IMG/VR virus record: IMGVR_UViG_3300006108_000053
Location: 1-25,397 of that record
DNA: 25,397 bases
Reading direction: 5' to 3' (one strand)
Source of the DNA: a virus
Shown here: positions 7,476 through 16,027 of the stretch, one piece after another
How the letters are laid out: each line of letters starts with the position of its first letter
How positions within the stretch are numbered: the first letter of the stretch is position 1
Program-made: the position numbers and the translations under genes
Notes under the pieces: generated by a model
Told to the model about the DNA's origin: nothing
The model's database searches: none
The model's input: only the letters and a program-made list of their open reading frames with translations

Positions 7476-9181
7476 TATTCGTCACTCCAAGTGCCCTGAA
7501 CGCCGTTGATGATAATCCTCTGGCGATTCTTTATCTTGTTATCCTGCCTTGCCTTTTGCGCCGCAGCTTGATCCGGGAAACTCAACATCTTTTTTTGCAT
7601 ATATTGCGCAAACGTGTTACTTTTGTCGTTTAGTTTCGCTTGCTGCGCATCAAGCACATCAGTCACCGTAAACGGGATTGACTCTTGAATTTTCTTCAAA
7701 GCGTTTTCGTATATCGGTTTCATCTCAGGCGTAGCTTCAACGAGTTTGACTTCAATTGCCTTCTCAAACCTCTGGCGCAGTCCAGCCAATTTTTCCAAAA
7801 CGGTAAAAGGCTTGTCGCCGGACTTAATCAGCAATCCTTCGGTGAACCCGGCAACCATCCCTCCAGAAACGGAGCGCCCGCCTTGCATGATTTTAGCAAG
7901 TTCAAACCCCAAAGAGTTCATATTATTGTTGTATTGCTGCACTGACTCGCTGGTCAATGAGTTGGTTAAAGCGTTCAACGGAGCGCCGAGAATTGATCCT
8001 TCAGTTTTTCCAAAAATTCCACTAGTCGTGAATTGCTGTTTAGACAAGTTTTCGACTTGCTGCGCAGCTTCGTTCATTGAGATTGCAACTTGAGAGTTGA
8101 ATTGCTGAGCCATTGCGCTTGGCTGCTTATTTGCGCTTCCGGTTGGACGCCCTTGAAGCTGCACGACCACATCTGTCGGCAATAAATTGCCGTTCAGATC
8201 CGTGAGGGACACGCTTCCGTCTGAGGCTGTTTTCAGAACATAATCAAAGGGTTTGCCGTCTAGCGTTTCATGAATGACCCTTGTCGTCACTCTTCCGACG
8301 CTTGCCGGTTGCACTTCAATGCCCTGCGCCATCATTTGACGGGCTTGCCCGACTGTTGTTTTCATCACTTGGCCATTGACGAAAACATCAACAAACTTGC
8401 GATCTTCGGCGGCTTGCGCATCTTGTTGAGCGTGCTGATGGCGAGCGTCTTCAAGCGCCGCTTGCTTGACAAGGCGAGCCGATTCCATGCTCATCTGGTG
8501 CGCCCATTCCGCCGTCTTTTGAACGCCTTCGTATTGCACCTTGGCTTGCAGCACGGGCGCCCCAAGGCGAGCCATGGCCAATTGAGCGTAGGCCTTGCCC
8601 TTGTCCATGTCTGTTTGAGACAGTTTTAGGGCCTGCTGAAGTTCCTGCTGAATTTCGGCATTGTGCGACTTGATCGACTCAAGATTGGCCTGAAACTGCT
8701 TGTATTCCTTCTCATACAGATCCTGCCGCCCTTGCTGGTAGCCCTGCATCATGCCGGTCATCGCCGCCATGCCTTCCATCCCGGCAGTCTTGGCCTTGCC
8801 GCCGAGAGCAGTGCCAAGCACGCCCAACATGCCAAAGATCATGGAAAGATCGGAGGCGGTTTCTTTCGTGGGCACAAACGCCGGAATGGGCTTGGTTTCG
8901 GCCTTGGCCTGAGCAACCGCCGCACGATCAGCAATGGACCTCTGTTCCGCCGCTTGCGCCATAGCCTCTGCGCCAGCCACTTCCTGAGCACCCTGCTTTC
9001 TTGCGTAGTCTTCGCCAGCAGCCATAACCCCGCTCATGCTCGCGGGATACTGCAAGCCACTAGCAGGCTCTTGCGTGGGAGCGGGAGGCGGCGCAGGAGC
9101 CGGAGCGAGGGCGGGAGGGGGAGGCGTCATGTTTGCGCCGGGAACCACCGGAAAAGAACCGCTAAAAATGCTGTCTTCCAT
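7475..9181 (-). CDS. Putative ejection/internal virion protein
   Basis: 568 residues. A Pro/Ala-rich N-terminus (PPPPALAPAPAPPPAPTQEP) precedes a short Gly/Ala/Met hydrophobic region at about 113-145 (MIFGMLGVLGTALGGKAKTAGMEGMAAMTGMM). A long Gln/Glu/Lys/Ala-rich helical, coiled-coil-prone segment (about 146-260) follows. The C-terminal half is mixed, including FVNGQVMKTTVGQARQMM and ILGAPLNALTNSLTSESV. Composition and position among three other similar large proteins suggest an internal core or DNA-ejection protein. The ATG has AAGGT 6 bases upstream. I recognise no enzymatic motif. Confidence 0.65.
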   Translation of the reverse strand: MEDSIFSGSFPVVPGANMTPPPPALAPAPAPPPAPTQEPASGLQYPASMSGVMAAGEDYARKQGAQEVAGAEAMAQAAEQRSIADRAAVAQAKAETKPIPAFVPTKETASDLSMIFGMLGVLGTALGGKAKTAGMEGMAAMTGMMQGYQQGRQDLYEKEYKQFQANLESIKSHNAEIQQELQQALKLSQTDMDKGKAYAQLAMARLGAPVLQAKVQYEGVQKTAEWAHQMSMESARLVKQAALEDARHQHAQQDAQAAEDRKFVDVFVNGQVMKTTVGQARQMMAQGIEVQPASVGRVTTRVIHETLDGKPFDYVLKTASDGSVSLTDLNGNLLPTDVVVQLQGRPTGSANKQPSAMAQQFNSQVAISMNEAAQQVENLSKQQFTTSGIFGKTEGSILGAPLNALTNSLTSESVQQYNNNMNSLGFELAKIMQGGRSVSGGMVAGFTEGLLIKSGDKPFTVLEKLAGLRQRFEKAIEVKLVEATPEMKPIYENALKKIQESIPFTVTDVLDAQQAKLNDKSNTFAQYMQKKMLSFPDQAAAQKARQDNKIKNRQRIIINGVQGTWSDE

Positions 9182-9190
9182 GATGATACC

Positions 9191-10243
9191 TTACTTCGTC
9201 GGGGTCATGGTGTATGACGTTGTGGGCACCAGCATACGCATCATGGTGGCATAATAGTTTTGCGTCATGTTCTGCAATTGCTGATTGGCTTGCAACCCGG
9301 CCTGGATGCCCTGAGTGGCGTAAGCATCGCCCGTCTGGACCGTGCTCATGCCCAACGACATCTGGTTGTTCAACAGCGTGTTGTAAATGTTTCCAAGCTG
9401 AGTTGCAGCCTGTTGTGCGCCCACACCACCCTGATTGGAAACTTGTTGGTTGATCTGCGCCTGGGCGGCCTGATACGCCTGTTGCGATTGCGGGGTGAGT
9501 TCACCGCGTTGTGCAGCGCTTATCATCGACTGCCCTTGTTGCTGGAAAGGTGCGGCCAAAGCAGCATACTGCGCTTGCGTCTGGTTTGCCTGTCTGCGAG
9601 CGGCTGCTTGCTGGCTCAATCCCAACCCAAGACCGCCTGCACCAAGCCCCAACTTAAGCAAATTGGAAGGATCTTGCAGTGCATTCAAAGCCGAGGTTTG
9701 CGTTCTGCTCAACCAGCTGGGCGGCGGACCTTTTTCAACAGTCTGATTCTGTTGTTGATCGGGCGACACCGCTGCGGTCTGATCTGCACCGGCAAACGTC
9801 GGGGCAAACGCCCCTGTTGTCGGCGCAGTCGTCGGAATATTTACTTGCGGATTTACGGCACCATAAGCTGTGCCATAATCGGTTGTAGACGGCTGCATCT
9901 GGCCGGTCTGACCAAAACCCGAAAATTCTTGGGGCGGGGAAACAGATTCCGGGGCCGCTACTGGCGTGGTTTCTGTAGCCGTTGGCGGAGGAGTAACTGG
10001 TTCAAGCTGTGCAGGAGGCGTATAAAATTCATCCACGCCTTCCATCGCAAATTCAAGCAACCCAGTCTCGGGGTTGATCTTCCCAGAACCACCGTGTGCT
10101 TTCAACAACGCAGCTTCTCTGGGCGAAATGTGAGCAAGGATAGTATCACCCTTGCGGCCGCGCGAACGAAGGATCTGAGCAAGACCTTTCAGGTCCAAAT
10201 CAGACATTGCATCGGTCTTTAACGCCTTCGCGAGACTTGCCAT
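9191..10243 (-). CDS. Putative internal/ejection protein, Gln/Ala-rich
   Basis: 350 residues. Residues about 27-67 contain RSRGRKGDTILAHISPREA, then LLKAHGGSGKINPETGLLEF, a segment I associate with a widespread phage and prophage structural protein family. A Pro/Thr-rich linker follows (about 75-175), then a hydrophobic Gly/Leu stretch (KLGLGAGGLGLGLSQQAAARR) and a Gln/Ala-rich helical C-terminus with repeated QQA, QAQ and QANQ units. It lies 2 bases after the Ala/Gly-rich protein gene and 9 bases before the next. A DNA-ejection or internal virion role is inferred from domain pattern and neighbours. Confidence 0.65.
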   Translation of the reverse strand: MASLAKALKTDAMSDLDLKGLAQILRSRGRKGDTILAHISPREAALLKAHGGSGKINPETGLLEFAMEGVDEFYTPPAQLEPVTPPPTATETTPVAAPESVSPPQEFSGFGQTGQMQPSTTDYGTAYGAVNPQVNIPTTAPTTGAFAPTFAGADQTAAVSPDQQQNQTVEKGPPPSWLSRTQTSALNALQDPSNLLKLGLGAGGLGLGLSQQAAARRQANQTQAQYAALAAPFQQQGQSMISAAQRGELTPQSQQAYQAAQAQINQQVSNQGGVGAQQAATQLGNIYNTLLNNQMSLGMSTVQTGDAYATQGIQAGLQANQQLQNMTQNYYATMMRMLVPTTSYTMTPTK

Positions 10244-10245
10244 GA

Positions 10246-11103
10246 CTAAGTTCCAGACCCATCAGTTTGCCGCAAAGAAGCAGCGTTCCACACATTGCGA
10301 TTAGACGAACCAGTATCAGACGAACCAAAGTAAGTTCCGCCCGGTTGATACGACAAATCAGGCGATAAACTCAAACCCTGAGCAAGAGCAGCAGTTGAAG
10401 GAGAAGGAATGCTCCCCGCTCCCGTAGAAGAAACGCCACCACCACTTGGGAATGCAGCACCTAGAGCCAAATTACTTGCCAAACCACCAGCAATTTGACC
10501 GCCAATAGATGACGTAGGCTCGTTTGAACCGGCTGAATACAAGCTAGAGCCAATTCCGCTGGCCGCACCGCCCAAAGCACCGAGTTCAGCCGCAGTGCCA
10601 ATGTTCTGACCAGTAGCAGCAGCACCAGCAGCACCAGATACGCCGCCTACAATGCCCTTACTCAAGCCGCTGCTAAGCGCATCTGAAGTCGTGTATCCCA
10701 GTGAAGTCCCCAAAGTGGGAGATACGGTAGATCCGACAAGGTTTTGAACGGTTGGGCTAATAGCACTGCCCACACCACCGCTAATTGCGCCACCAAGCGC
10801 ACCTTGCCCGATATCACCGCCCTGAACAGCAGCAGATGCAGCACCAGTTGCGGAGCCTACAATGGCTCCTGAAGCGGCGTTAGCAACGGTCGTGATGGCA
10901 GACAACGAGCCAGCCGCATCAGCGGCAGCAGCAGCCGTAGGCGCGCTTATAGCGGCAGCAGCGGCAGCCTCACCGCCAAGCGCACTCGCAATAGCCGGAG
11001 CAATCAAAGGAGCGGCAACCAATCCGATGCCAGCCGACACAACCGCCAACACAATAGGAGCGATCGTCTTGTTGTGTTTGATTAAACTACTGAGCCAAGA
11101 CAT
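10246..11103 (-). CDS. Ala/Gly-rich hydrophobic virion protein (glycine-zipper-like)
   Basis: 285 residues, dominated by Ala, Gly, Ser and Thr. Residues 13-45 are hydrophobic (APIVLAVVSAGIGLVAAPLI), a probable membrane-inserting helix. Many GxxxG-like repeats follow (GAIVGSATGAASAAVQGG, GALGGAISGGVGSAISP), typical of glycine-zipper proteins that oligomerise in membranes. The last 70 residues are polar and Ser/Gly-rich. In an ejection-protein cluster this suggests an envelope-spanning channel component; that is inference. Start and stop of the neighbouring 168-residue gene share one base (TAATG). Confidence 0.6.
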   Translation of the reverse strand: MSWLSSLIKHNKTIAPIVLAVVSAGIGLVAAPLIAPAIASALGGEAAAAAAISAPTAAAAADAAGSLSAITTVANAASGAIVGSATGAASAAVQGGDIGQGALGGAISGGVGSAISPTVQNLVGSTVSPTLGTSLGYTTSDALSSGLSKGIVGGVSGAAGAAATGQNIGTAAELGALGGAASGIGSSLYSAGSNEPTSSIGGQIAGGLASNLALGAAFPSGGGVSSTGAGSIPSPSTAALAQGLSLSPDLSYQPGGTYFGSSDTGSSNRNVWNAASLRQTDGSGT

Positions 11104-11609
11104 TAGAGAGCAACCTCCAAAACATAGCCGCCCGGTTGAGTCGATTGGCGTATGTTCACGGGGTATTTCTTGGACAACTGCTTAACCGCCATAGCTGCCT
11201 GCGGATCTTCAGTTGTTGAAGTAACTCGGTTAATGCCCATGCTCTTGAACGTGTTCAAAGCAGTCACAAACCGCTGCGCAATCTGGTTGGCATCTTCCGT
11301 AGATATGACATGCACATCAACCGTGCCTTTAGGCAGAATTTTTTGATCTGGCGTGTAGCCCACCGCAAGAAGCAATGTGTTGCCAATTTGCACCAGTCTT
11401 GCTTTTCCAGACTTAGCCAACTGGTTAAGGTTGAGGATAAACTGATTAACGGTCTTTTCGTCAGCACCCGTTGTTTGCATATACTGCTTGATAATGCTGG
11501 CAGGGCCAGTTTCTGACGGCAGCGTTTTGCCGCGCTGGCGTGCAATAGCCCCCATTACGCTTTTGTTAGGGGCGTCTATCTTAGACTGTGCTTCCGCTAC
11601 TCGTGCCAT
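11103..11609 (-). CDS. Unrecognised 168-residue accessory virion protein
   Basis: 168 residues. The N-terminal half is charged and helical (KIDAPNKSVMGAIARQRGK; TVNQFILNLNQLAKSGK). The C-terminal half alternates strands and helices (KGTVDVHVISTEDANQIAQR, FVTALNTFKSMGINRV, YVLEVAL). The second half loosely resembles an acetyltransferase-type alpha/beta fold found in some short-tailed phage gene clusters, but no acetyl-CoA-binding loop is evident, so I do not assign it. It is coupled to genes on both sides through single-base TAATG overlaps. Its place between tailspike-linked small genes and ejection proteins suggests a tail or ejection accessory role. Confidence 0.6.
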   Translation of the reverse strand: MARVAEAQSKIDAPNKSVMGAIARQRGKTLPSETGPASIIKQYMQTTGADEKTVNQFILNLNQLAKSGKARLVQIGNTLLLAVGYTPDQKILPKGTVDVHVISTEDANQIAQRFVTALNTFKSMGINRVTSTTEDPQAAMAVKQLSKKYPVNIRQSTQPGGYVLEVAL

Positions 11610-11950
11610 TAAGAAAGCCCTAACACCGCCGCTATTTGTTGGTGAATCAGCAAATGCTCAGAGAGCCAATCGTAAAAAGAACCCTCGTTGTTGAAGTTCA
11701 CATCCAACATATTAAACGGATTGCTGAGACCAGTCAGCCCCGCGAACGATTGATGTTCTACCTGATGAGCCTGTAGCCAGTCATCAAGATTATCAGTATC
11801 CGCATCCATGAGCGGATATACAGGCACGGAAATGCCCTGAAGGAAAAACGTATCCCTGAACAGGTTGTGCTGAAGCCCGTTTTCGAACAGAAAGCTCTTT
11901 AAGCTATCCGTATTGCCAAACTCCACCGCGCTGAGTTGATCGAAATCCAT
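11609..11950 (-). CDS. Small protein with three internal repeats
   Basis: 113 residues built from three copies of one unit of about 37 residues. The best-aligned parts are TDSLKSFLFENGLQHNLF (14-31), TDNLDDWLQAHQVEHQSF (52-69) and EGSFYDWLSEHLLIHQQI (89-106). All share Leu/Phe, then Phe/Trp-Leu, an Asn/His, and His-Gln/Asn at fixed spacing, and each ends near GIS, GLS or GLS. Linkers contain LMDAD and MLDVN. The repeated His pairs could bind metal or build a trimeric or pseudo-threefold virion piece; neither is shown. I have seen no named family for it. It is coupled downstream by TAATG. Confidence 0.65.
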   Translation of the reverse strand: MDFDQLSAVEFGNTDSLKSFLFENGLQHNLFRDTFFLQGISVPVYPLMDADTDNLDDWLQAHQVEHQSFAGLTGLSNPFNMLDVNFNNEGSFYDWLSEHLLIHQQIAAVLGLS

Positions 11951-11956
11951 TTGTTC

Positions 11957-12187
11957 TCATTTGTCCGCTTTGCGGTCTAGCTTGTCGAATATCTGCTTTA
12001 GAATATCCTTCACCTCAAGAATATCCTGACGATACTCGTTTTTGGTCACATACTTGGTATGGAGATCCTTCTCCAAGTCCTTCAAGTCTTTTTCCAGACT
12101 GCGAATTGCGTCCCATACAACCTTTAACAACCAGCCGAGGATTGCACCAAAACCAGCCGCCAAAATGTTGATGAGATTTTGGTCCAT
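11957..12187 (-). CDS. Membrane-anchored coiled-coil small protein
   Basis: 76 residues. One TM helix at about 5-27 (LINILAAGFGAILGWLLKVVW) is followed by a charged coiled coil (IRSLEKDLKDLEKDLHTKYV; ILEVKDILKQIFDKLDRKADK) with leucine at heptad-like positions and a KNEYRQD joint. This layout, N-terminal TM plus cytoplasmic or periplasmic coiled coil, is common in phages beside tail-fibre or lysis genes. It superficially resembles hemolysin-XhlA-type or spanin subunits but lacks their signatures. The ATG follows the preceding stop directly. A membrane-associated tail or lysis accessory is the best guess. Confidence 0.65.
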   Translation of the reverse strand: MDQNLINILAAGFGAILGWLLKVVWDAIRSLEKDLKDLEKDLHTKYVTKNEYRQDILEVKDILKQIFDKLDRKADK

Positions 12188-12325
12188 TTAGACCGCCTGT
12201 GTTGTACGACGCTTGATCGGCAATAATGTTGTCATAAAATTTAACGCCATGCCACCAGACACACCCAGCACTCCCGAGGTGTTTACGGCGTCGGCCAGGA
12301 TCGAGAGGTTGCGGGGGGTTGTCAT
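12188..12325 (-). CDS. Tiny 45-residue protein after the tailspike
   Basis: An ATG at 12323-12325 opens a 45-codon frame ending with TAA at 12188-12190, immediately before the next ATG at 12187. The product begins MTTPRNLSILADAVNTSGVL, continues GVSGGMALNF, and ends basic (IKRRTTQAV). AAAGG lies 8 bases upstream of the start and the frame exactly fills the gap between neighbours, which supports it. The N-terminus resembles the short PRNLS...LAD leader seen at the start of some phage tail-fibre proteins, so it may be a shortened relative or a chaperone-like accessory. Function unknown. Confidence 0.6.
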   Translation of the reverse strand: MTTPRNLSILADAVNTSGVLGVSGGMALNFMTTLLPIKRRTTQAV

Positions 12326-12335
12326 TTATCGGCCT

Positions 12336-14057
12336 TTATTGCTTATTCAAAGCCATTGTTGGGGCAGTGACGTACGTGATTGTGACAGATTGCCTAGGAG
12401 CAAGGGTGAACGAGCAAGGCGACGCATTACTGACAGCAACGCCGTTCACTGTAGAGACCACCCCCGATCCGCCGTAAATGTTGACGTTCTCAATCGAAAG
12501 ACCCGCCGTGTAAGTATAAGGGGAGGCCCCAACCGTCTGCAATGCAGTTCCTTGCGGGTTAAACCCAGCAGCTTGCGAAACACTTGACCCATACCCTGCG
12601 GAACCTGTCTGCAAAATTACTGGAGAATTGGCCGAAGTCAGCTTAGTTCCGTTCACGGTTAAAACACCAGCAAAACCACTTTGTAATTCTATCGCGTAGC
12701 TTTGCAGGTTTGTATATCCCGGAGGCGTTCCTCCGATTTCCCCCATCGAGAATTTAACGCTGTCTGTGTATTGCCCGATTAACACGCCAGAGTATGTTCC
12801 GCTTGAAGAAGTAGAATTGCCGTAGATGTCGGGATTGATGAAGTCGATGTCCTCGCAATGGTAAATCTGTATGCCGTTAGTCAGGTTGTTAAGCACCTGC
12901 ACATCGGTGAAATCCATGCGGGCAATCAAAGAGCTTGGATTAGTATCAGCGTTTAAACGGATGCCGACATAGGCGGTCGCGGCCCAAGTGTTAATGAACT
13001 TCCAGCCTTGAACAATTCCTCCGTTGGTAACGGAAAAATTCATGCCGATGCCCTGAGACGCGGCGATATTAAAGTCGGAAGTGTCAAAGGTTACATTTGA
13101 GAGGTAGCCCCAAATGCTGAACTGGCCGGCGCCGGGATTAACCAACAGACCCTGGTGGCAATGCAGAATATCAGAGTTTGTTAATACGAACGCGCCCCCC
13201 ATGTAGGGAATTTCAAAGCCAGCATTCGGGGTATAGGCACTGCTGTCCTGATCCATGATGACATTGTTAAAGAATAGATCATGTGAGCCGCCAGTGATGA
13301 GCACACCGTCGTGATTGAAGTTTCGCACCTGCAAAGTGTCAAACCACAAAGCACCAGAGACATTAGTAATCTGGATATTGTCATATCCCTGCGTAAACCA
13401 GCATTTTCTCGCCCCGCAGTTATTGGACCCGGTAAACGTAATGTATGCGCCCGATGTTTGCTGTGAGGCGGACGTGAAAAAGAGGTTTTCAAAGAACACG
13501 CCCGCTACGGACGACACAGTAAACATCGTGCTGGAGGTAAGAGCCGCTTTTAATTTCACTCCGCCCGCAGTGTTGGCTGTTTGATTTTCGCCTACAAAAG
13601 AGACGTTGTTGTAGGCGCTTAACGTCAAACCTCCGACGATATAAGGATTGATGTTGGCTGGAACCCACACCTGCCCGCCTCCAGCCGCGCCCGCCGCGTT
13701 GTATGCAGCCAAAAAAGCAGATGAGGAATCTGTGGTGCCATCTGTGTACGCCCCGTAGTCCAAGACGTTGAACGGACGCTGCGCCCTCGCCCCCAACGTC
13801 CGAGCAGTCGTTGACCCCGTGGCCGTGATCGGTGTGAGCGATGCGTCCGAGACGCCGGTGCCGCCGTTGGCTGCGGTCAGGGGGGTGGAAAGGGTCAGCG
13901 CACCCGTTATGACGGGCGTTGAAAGCGTGACTGAACCATTCCCGATGCCGTTCACGGCATTGAAAATAGTCGTAAAATCCGTATCCAAGTAGGTCAACTG
14001 GTTCTGAGTAGTCGTGTTGCCAAAGGTATATGGAACAGTCAGCGGGAGTGTAGTCAT
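12336..14057 (-). CDS. Tailspike with pectate-lyase-like beta-helix
   Basis: 573 residues. The N-terminal 90 residues look like a particle-binding region (LTVPYTFGNTTTQNQLTYLD; TAANGGTGVSDASLTP). RPFNVLDYGAYTDGTTDSSS at 94-113 is the typical entry of pectate-lyase-3-type right-handed beta-helix tailspikes, followed by GGGQVWVPA and many short strands with Asn/Gly turns (YNNVSFVGENQ, DIDFINPDIYGN). The C-terminus is beta-rich (LAPRQSVTITYVTAP). Such spikes bind and often cleave surface polysaccharide; the catalytic residues cannot be located from sequence alone. The ATG shares a base with the nozzle stop (TAATG). This is the likely main host-range determinant. Confidence 0.8.
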   Translation of the reverse strand: MTTLPLTVPYTFGNTTTQNQLTYLDTDFTTIFNAVNGIGNGSVTLSTPVITGALTLSTPLTAANGGTGVSDASLTPITATGSTTARTLGARAQRPFNVLDYGAYTDGTTDSSSAFLAAYNAAGAAGGGQVWVPANINPYIVGGLTLSAYNNVSFVGENQTANTAGGVKLKAALTSSTMFTVSSVAGVFFENLFFTSASQQTSGAYITFTGSNNCGARKCWFTQGYDNIQITNVSGALWFDTLQVRNFNHDGVLITGGSHDLFFNNVIMDQDSSAYTPNAGFEIPYMGGAFVLTNSDILHCHQGLLVNPGAGQFSIWGYLSNVTFDTSDFNIAASQGIGMNFSVTNGGIVQGWKFINTWAATAYVGIRLNADTNPSSLIARMDFTDVQVLNNLTNGIQIYHCEDIDFINPDIYGNSTSSSGTYSGVLIGQYTDSVKFSMGEIGGTPPGYTNLQSYAIELQSGFAGVLTVNGTKLTSANSPVILQTGSAGYGSSVSQAAGFNPQGTALQTVGASPYTYTAGLSIENVNIYGGSGVVSTVNGVAVSNASPCSFTLAPRQSVTITYVTAPTMALNKQ

Positions 14058-16024
14058 TAGAACCTCGCCCTTAGCTCATGCTCTGTCTCAAGCGTGTTTA
14101 TCACAAACCCGCCGTAAGTAGAGGTTATGGTTAACCCGATATATTTGCCCCACTGTTGGGCATCGCTTTTGTAAAGGTAATAACCGTTGGTAAAGTCCCA
14201 TGGAATAATGGATGAGACGTTGTTGACCCACGGTATAAAGGCGCCAGATGAATTAAACCAAGGCACTTGGTTTGTTAGCGTGTAGATCGGGCTTGAGTTG
14301 ACTTGACTGTCAACAGTGACGTTGAACACGCCGCTATTGGTCAAAGTGGCTTCAATGCCAAATTTCAAAGCCTGTTTGTCTCGTATAATATCTCCCATAG
14401 TCCACAGCGCGCTTTGCACGTTGGACGATATACTGGCTGTGCTGCTTTGGTATAGCTTAACCAGTGATGTACCGTCAGTGCCGTAGATCGAAGGCACCCC
14501 ACCAACCGGAACGCCGTTAATATATTTGATGGTGCCTTGGCTAGTCAGGAACCATTTTTTGTCAAAAAACACTGCTTGAAGCGGGCGCGTTCCTTGCGCA
14601 GGATCTTGGTAGTAAAAATTAAACGCAGCGCAAAGAATGCCGTTCAGCAGCACCTGACCGCCACTTACAGGCTGCGAAAAATCAATGAGCGGAAATATGC
14701 CATCCAAAGCGTCAGACAACTTCGTTGTCGTAGAACCCACCAACGCATAAACGCCGTAGTCATTCATAAACAAAACGCTGCGGAAGTATGGGAACAAACT
14801 GTAGACGCGTTTAGTGCCAACAGACGCACTGACGTTGGTGTTGGTGAAGATCGTTGTGCCGTTGCTCTGAACGCGAACGTCAGAAAACACATTGATGCTG
14901 TCGTCACCAAAAATGTAGAGGAAGTTGTTGGCCGAAAGTAGGCCCTGAATGTTGCCGTGCAGCGTTTCGTCGGTCAGCGTCACAGCGCCCGCAGAAACGG
15001 TCACAAAGTCGCTGTATGAGCCTGCGGCGGAGTAATACACCGTGCGCCCTTGAGCCACCCACACGCGCCCCGAGAACGTCGCCACGTCTATGTTTGGGCT
15101 AGTGCTGGCAACCGCCGTAGCAATGGCTCCTGAACCCGTAGAATCGGTAATAGAGACAGACGGGTTGGACGTGTAACCGTTGCCCAAGTTAGTCATCACA
15201 ATCTGCGTGATAACATTGGCGACAACAACCGCTTTGGCAGCCGCATTTGCGCCACCACCACCGGAAATAGTGACCGTGGGAGTGGCGCTATAACCTGTGC
15301 CACCGCTTTGAAGGTTTACAACAACAGTGCCGGTCGCAAAGCTAATGTAACTAGCAACCGCAGTTGCGCTTGATCCACCACCACCGCTCAAAGTCACTGT
15401 TACCGGCCCTGTGTAGCCAGAACCGGCGTTAGTCAAAGTGATGGAAGATACCGCAGTGCCGGTAAGCGATACCTGGGCCGTAGCTTGAACGCCGTTTGCG
15501 TCATTCGGCGCGCTAATAGATACAGACGGTGCGCTAGTATAGCCGGTTCCAGGGTTGGTAATTGCGATCGTGCCAACGGAGCCAATGGCGACTACGTTAT
15601 TACCATTCCAACTATACAACCCGTTTGCCGGGTCAAGAATCAACAAACGCTCATTTTTCCATTGAGCCGAGCGCAATCCCGATCCACTAAACTTACCCGC
15701 AGATGCAATAGTGCCTTTAGTCGCCGTTTGGATATTAAAATCCTCAGCTGCGCCGTTGCTCTGGAATGAAAGCAAATAGTCAGACAAATTGATATTAGAC
15801 GACGTAAAATAAGTTGTCGCCGTGGTCCAGGTAACTACATTGCCGCCGCTGTTTGTGACTGAGATCTGAGCCGGGACAATCTTAAGATTGCCTGAACCAA
15901 TAGGCATCGCATTTTCAAGCCACGAAAATTCGTTCTCAGGAATTGCCGTGCGATTGGCGTGAGTATTGATACCCCTAAAGTCTTTGATGACCAGATACTG
16001 TTTGCGCTGCTCTGCCGACGCCAT
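14057..16024 (-). CDS. Tail nozzle/stabilisation-like protein with four GxGY repeats
   Basis: 655 residues. The N-terminus IKDFRGINTHANRTAIPENE and FSWLENAMPIGSGNL matches the P22 gp10/tail-tubular-B-like stabilisation proteins that form the beta-propeller end of short tails. Later strands such as RVWVAQGRTVYYSAAGSYSDF and NNFLYIFGDDSINVFSD fit propeller blades. An insertion at about 150-305 holds four tandem units with GTGYTSAP, GSGYTGP, GTGYSATP and GNGYTSNP. The gene starts 3 bases after the adaptor stop and its own stop overlaps the tailspike ATG. Position between adaptor and tailspike supports the assignment; the exact family is inferred. Confidence 0.75.
   Translation of the reverse strand: MASAEQRKQYLVIKDFRGINTHANRTAIPENEFSWLENAMPIGSGNLKIVPAQISVTNSGGNVVTWTTATTYFTSSNINLSDYLLSFQSNGAAEDFNIQTATKGTIASAGKFSGSGLRSAQWKNERLLILDPANGLYSWNGNNVVAIGSVGTIAITNPGTGYTSAPSVSISAPNDANGVQATAQVSLTGTAVSSITLTNAGSGYTGPVTVTLSGGGGSSATAVASYISFATGTVVVNLQSGGTGYSATPTVTISGGGGANAAAKAVVVANVITQIVMTNLGNGYTSNPSVSITDSTGSGAIATAVASTSPNIDVATFSGRVWVAQGRTVYYSAAGSYSDFVTVSAGAVTLTDETLHGNIQGLLSANNFLYIFGDDSINVFSDVRVQSNGTTIFTNTNVSASVGTKRVYSLFPYFRSVLFMNDYGVYALVGSTTTKLSDALDGIFPLIDFSQPVSGGQVLLNGILCAAFNFYYQDPAQGTRPLQAVFFDKKWFLTSQGTIKYINGVPVGGVPSIYGTDGTSLVKLYQSSTASISSNVQSALWTMGDIIRDKQALKFGIEATLTNSGVFNVTVDSQVNSSPIYTLTNQVPWFNSSGAFIPWVNNVSSIIPWDFTNGYYLYKSDAQQWGKYIGLTITSTYGGFVINTLETEHELRARF
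15104..15577 (-). repeat. Four tandem GxGY protein repeats in nozzle gene
   Basis: Within the nozzle protein the GxGY motifs fall at residues 159-162, 201-204, 242-245 and 281-284, spacings of 42, 41 and 39. Each unit reads I..T..G.GYT..P.V.I followed by a Gly/Ala/Ser stretch (SGGGGSSATAVA, SGGGGANAAAKAV). Units of this type occur as add-on beta domains in structural proteins of aquatic phages. They are probably surface-exposed. Confidence 0.75.
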
Positions 16025-16027
16025 AGG

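Noticed and set aside
9260-10222. Long plus-strand open frame opposite the Gln/Ala-rich ejection gene
   Set aside because: It mirrors the low-complexity coding sequence of the minus-strand gene, has no recognisable domain and is Cys/Arg-rich in an unnatural manner; regarded as a shadow.
10660-10844. Small minus-strand frame inside the Ala/Gly-rich gene
   Set aside because: Alternative reading of low-complexity sequence, no ribosome site.
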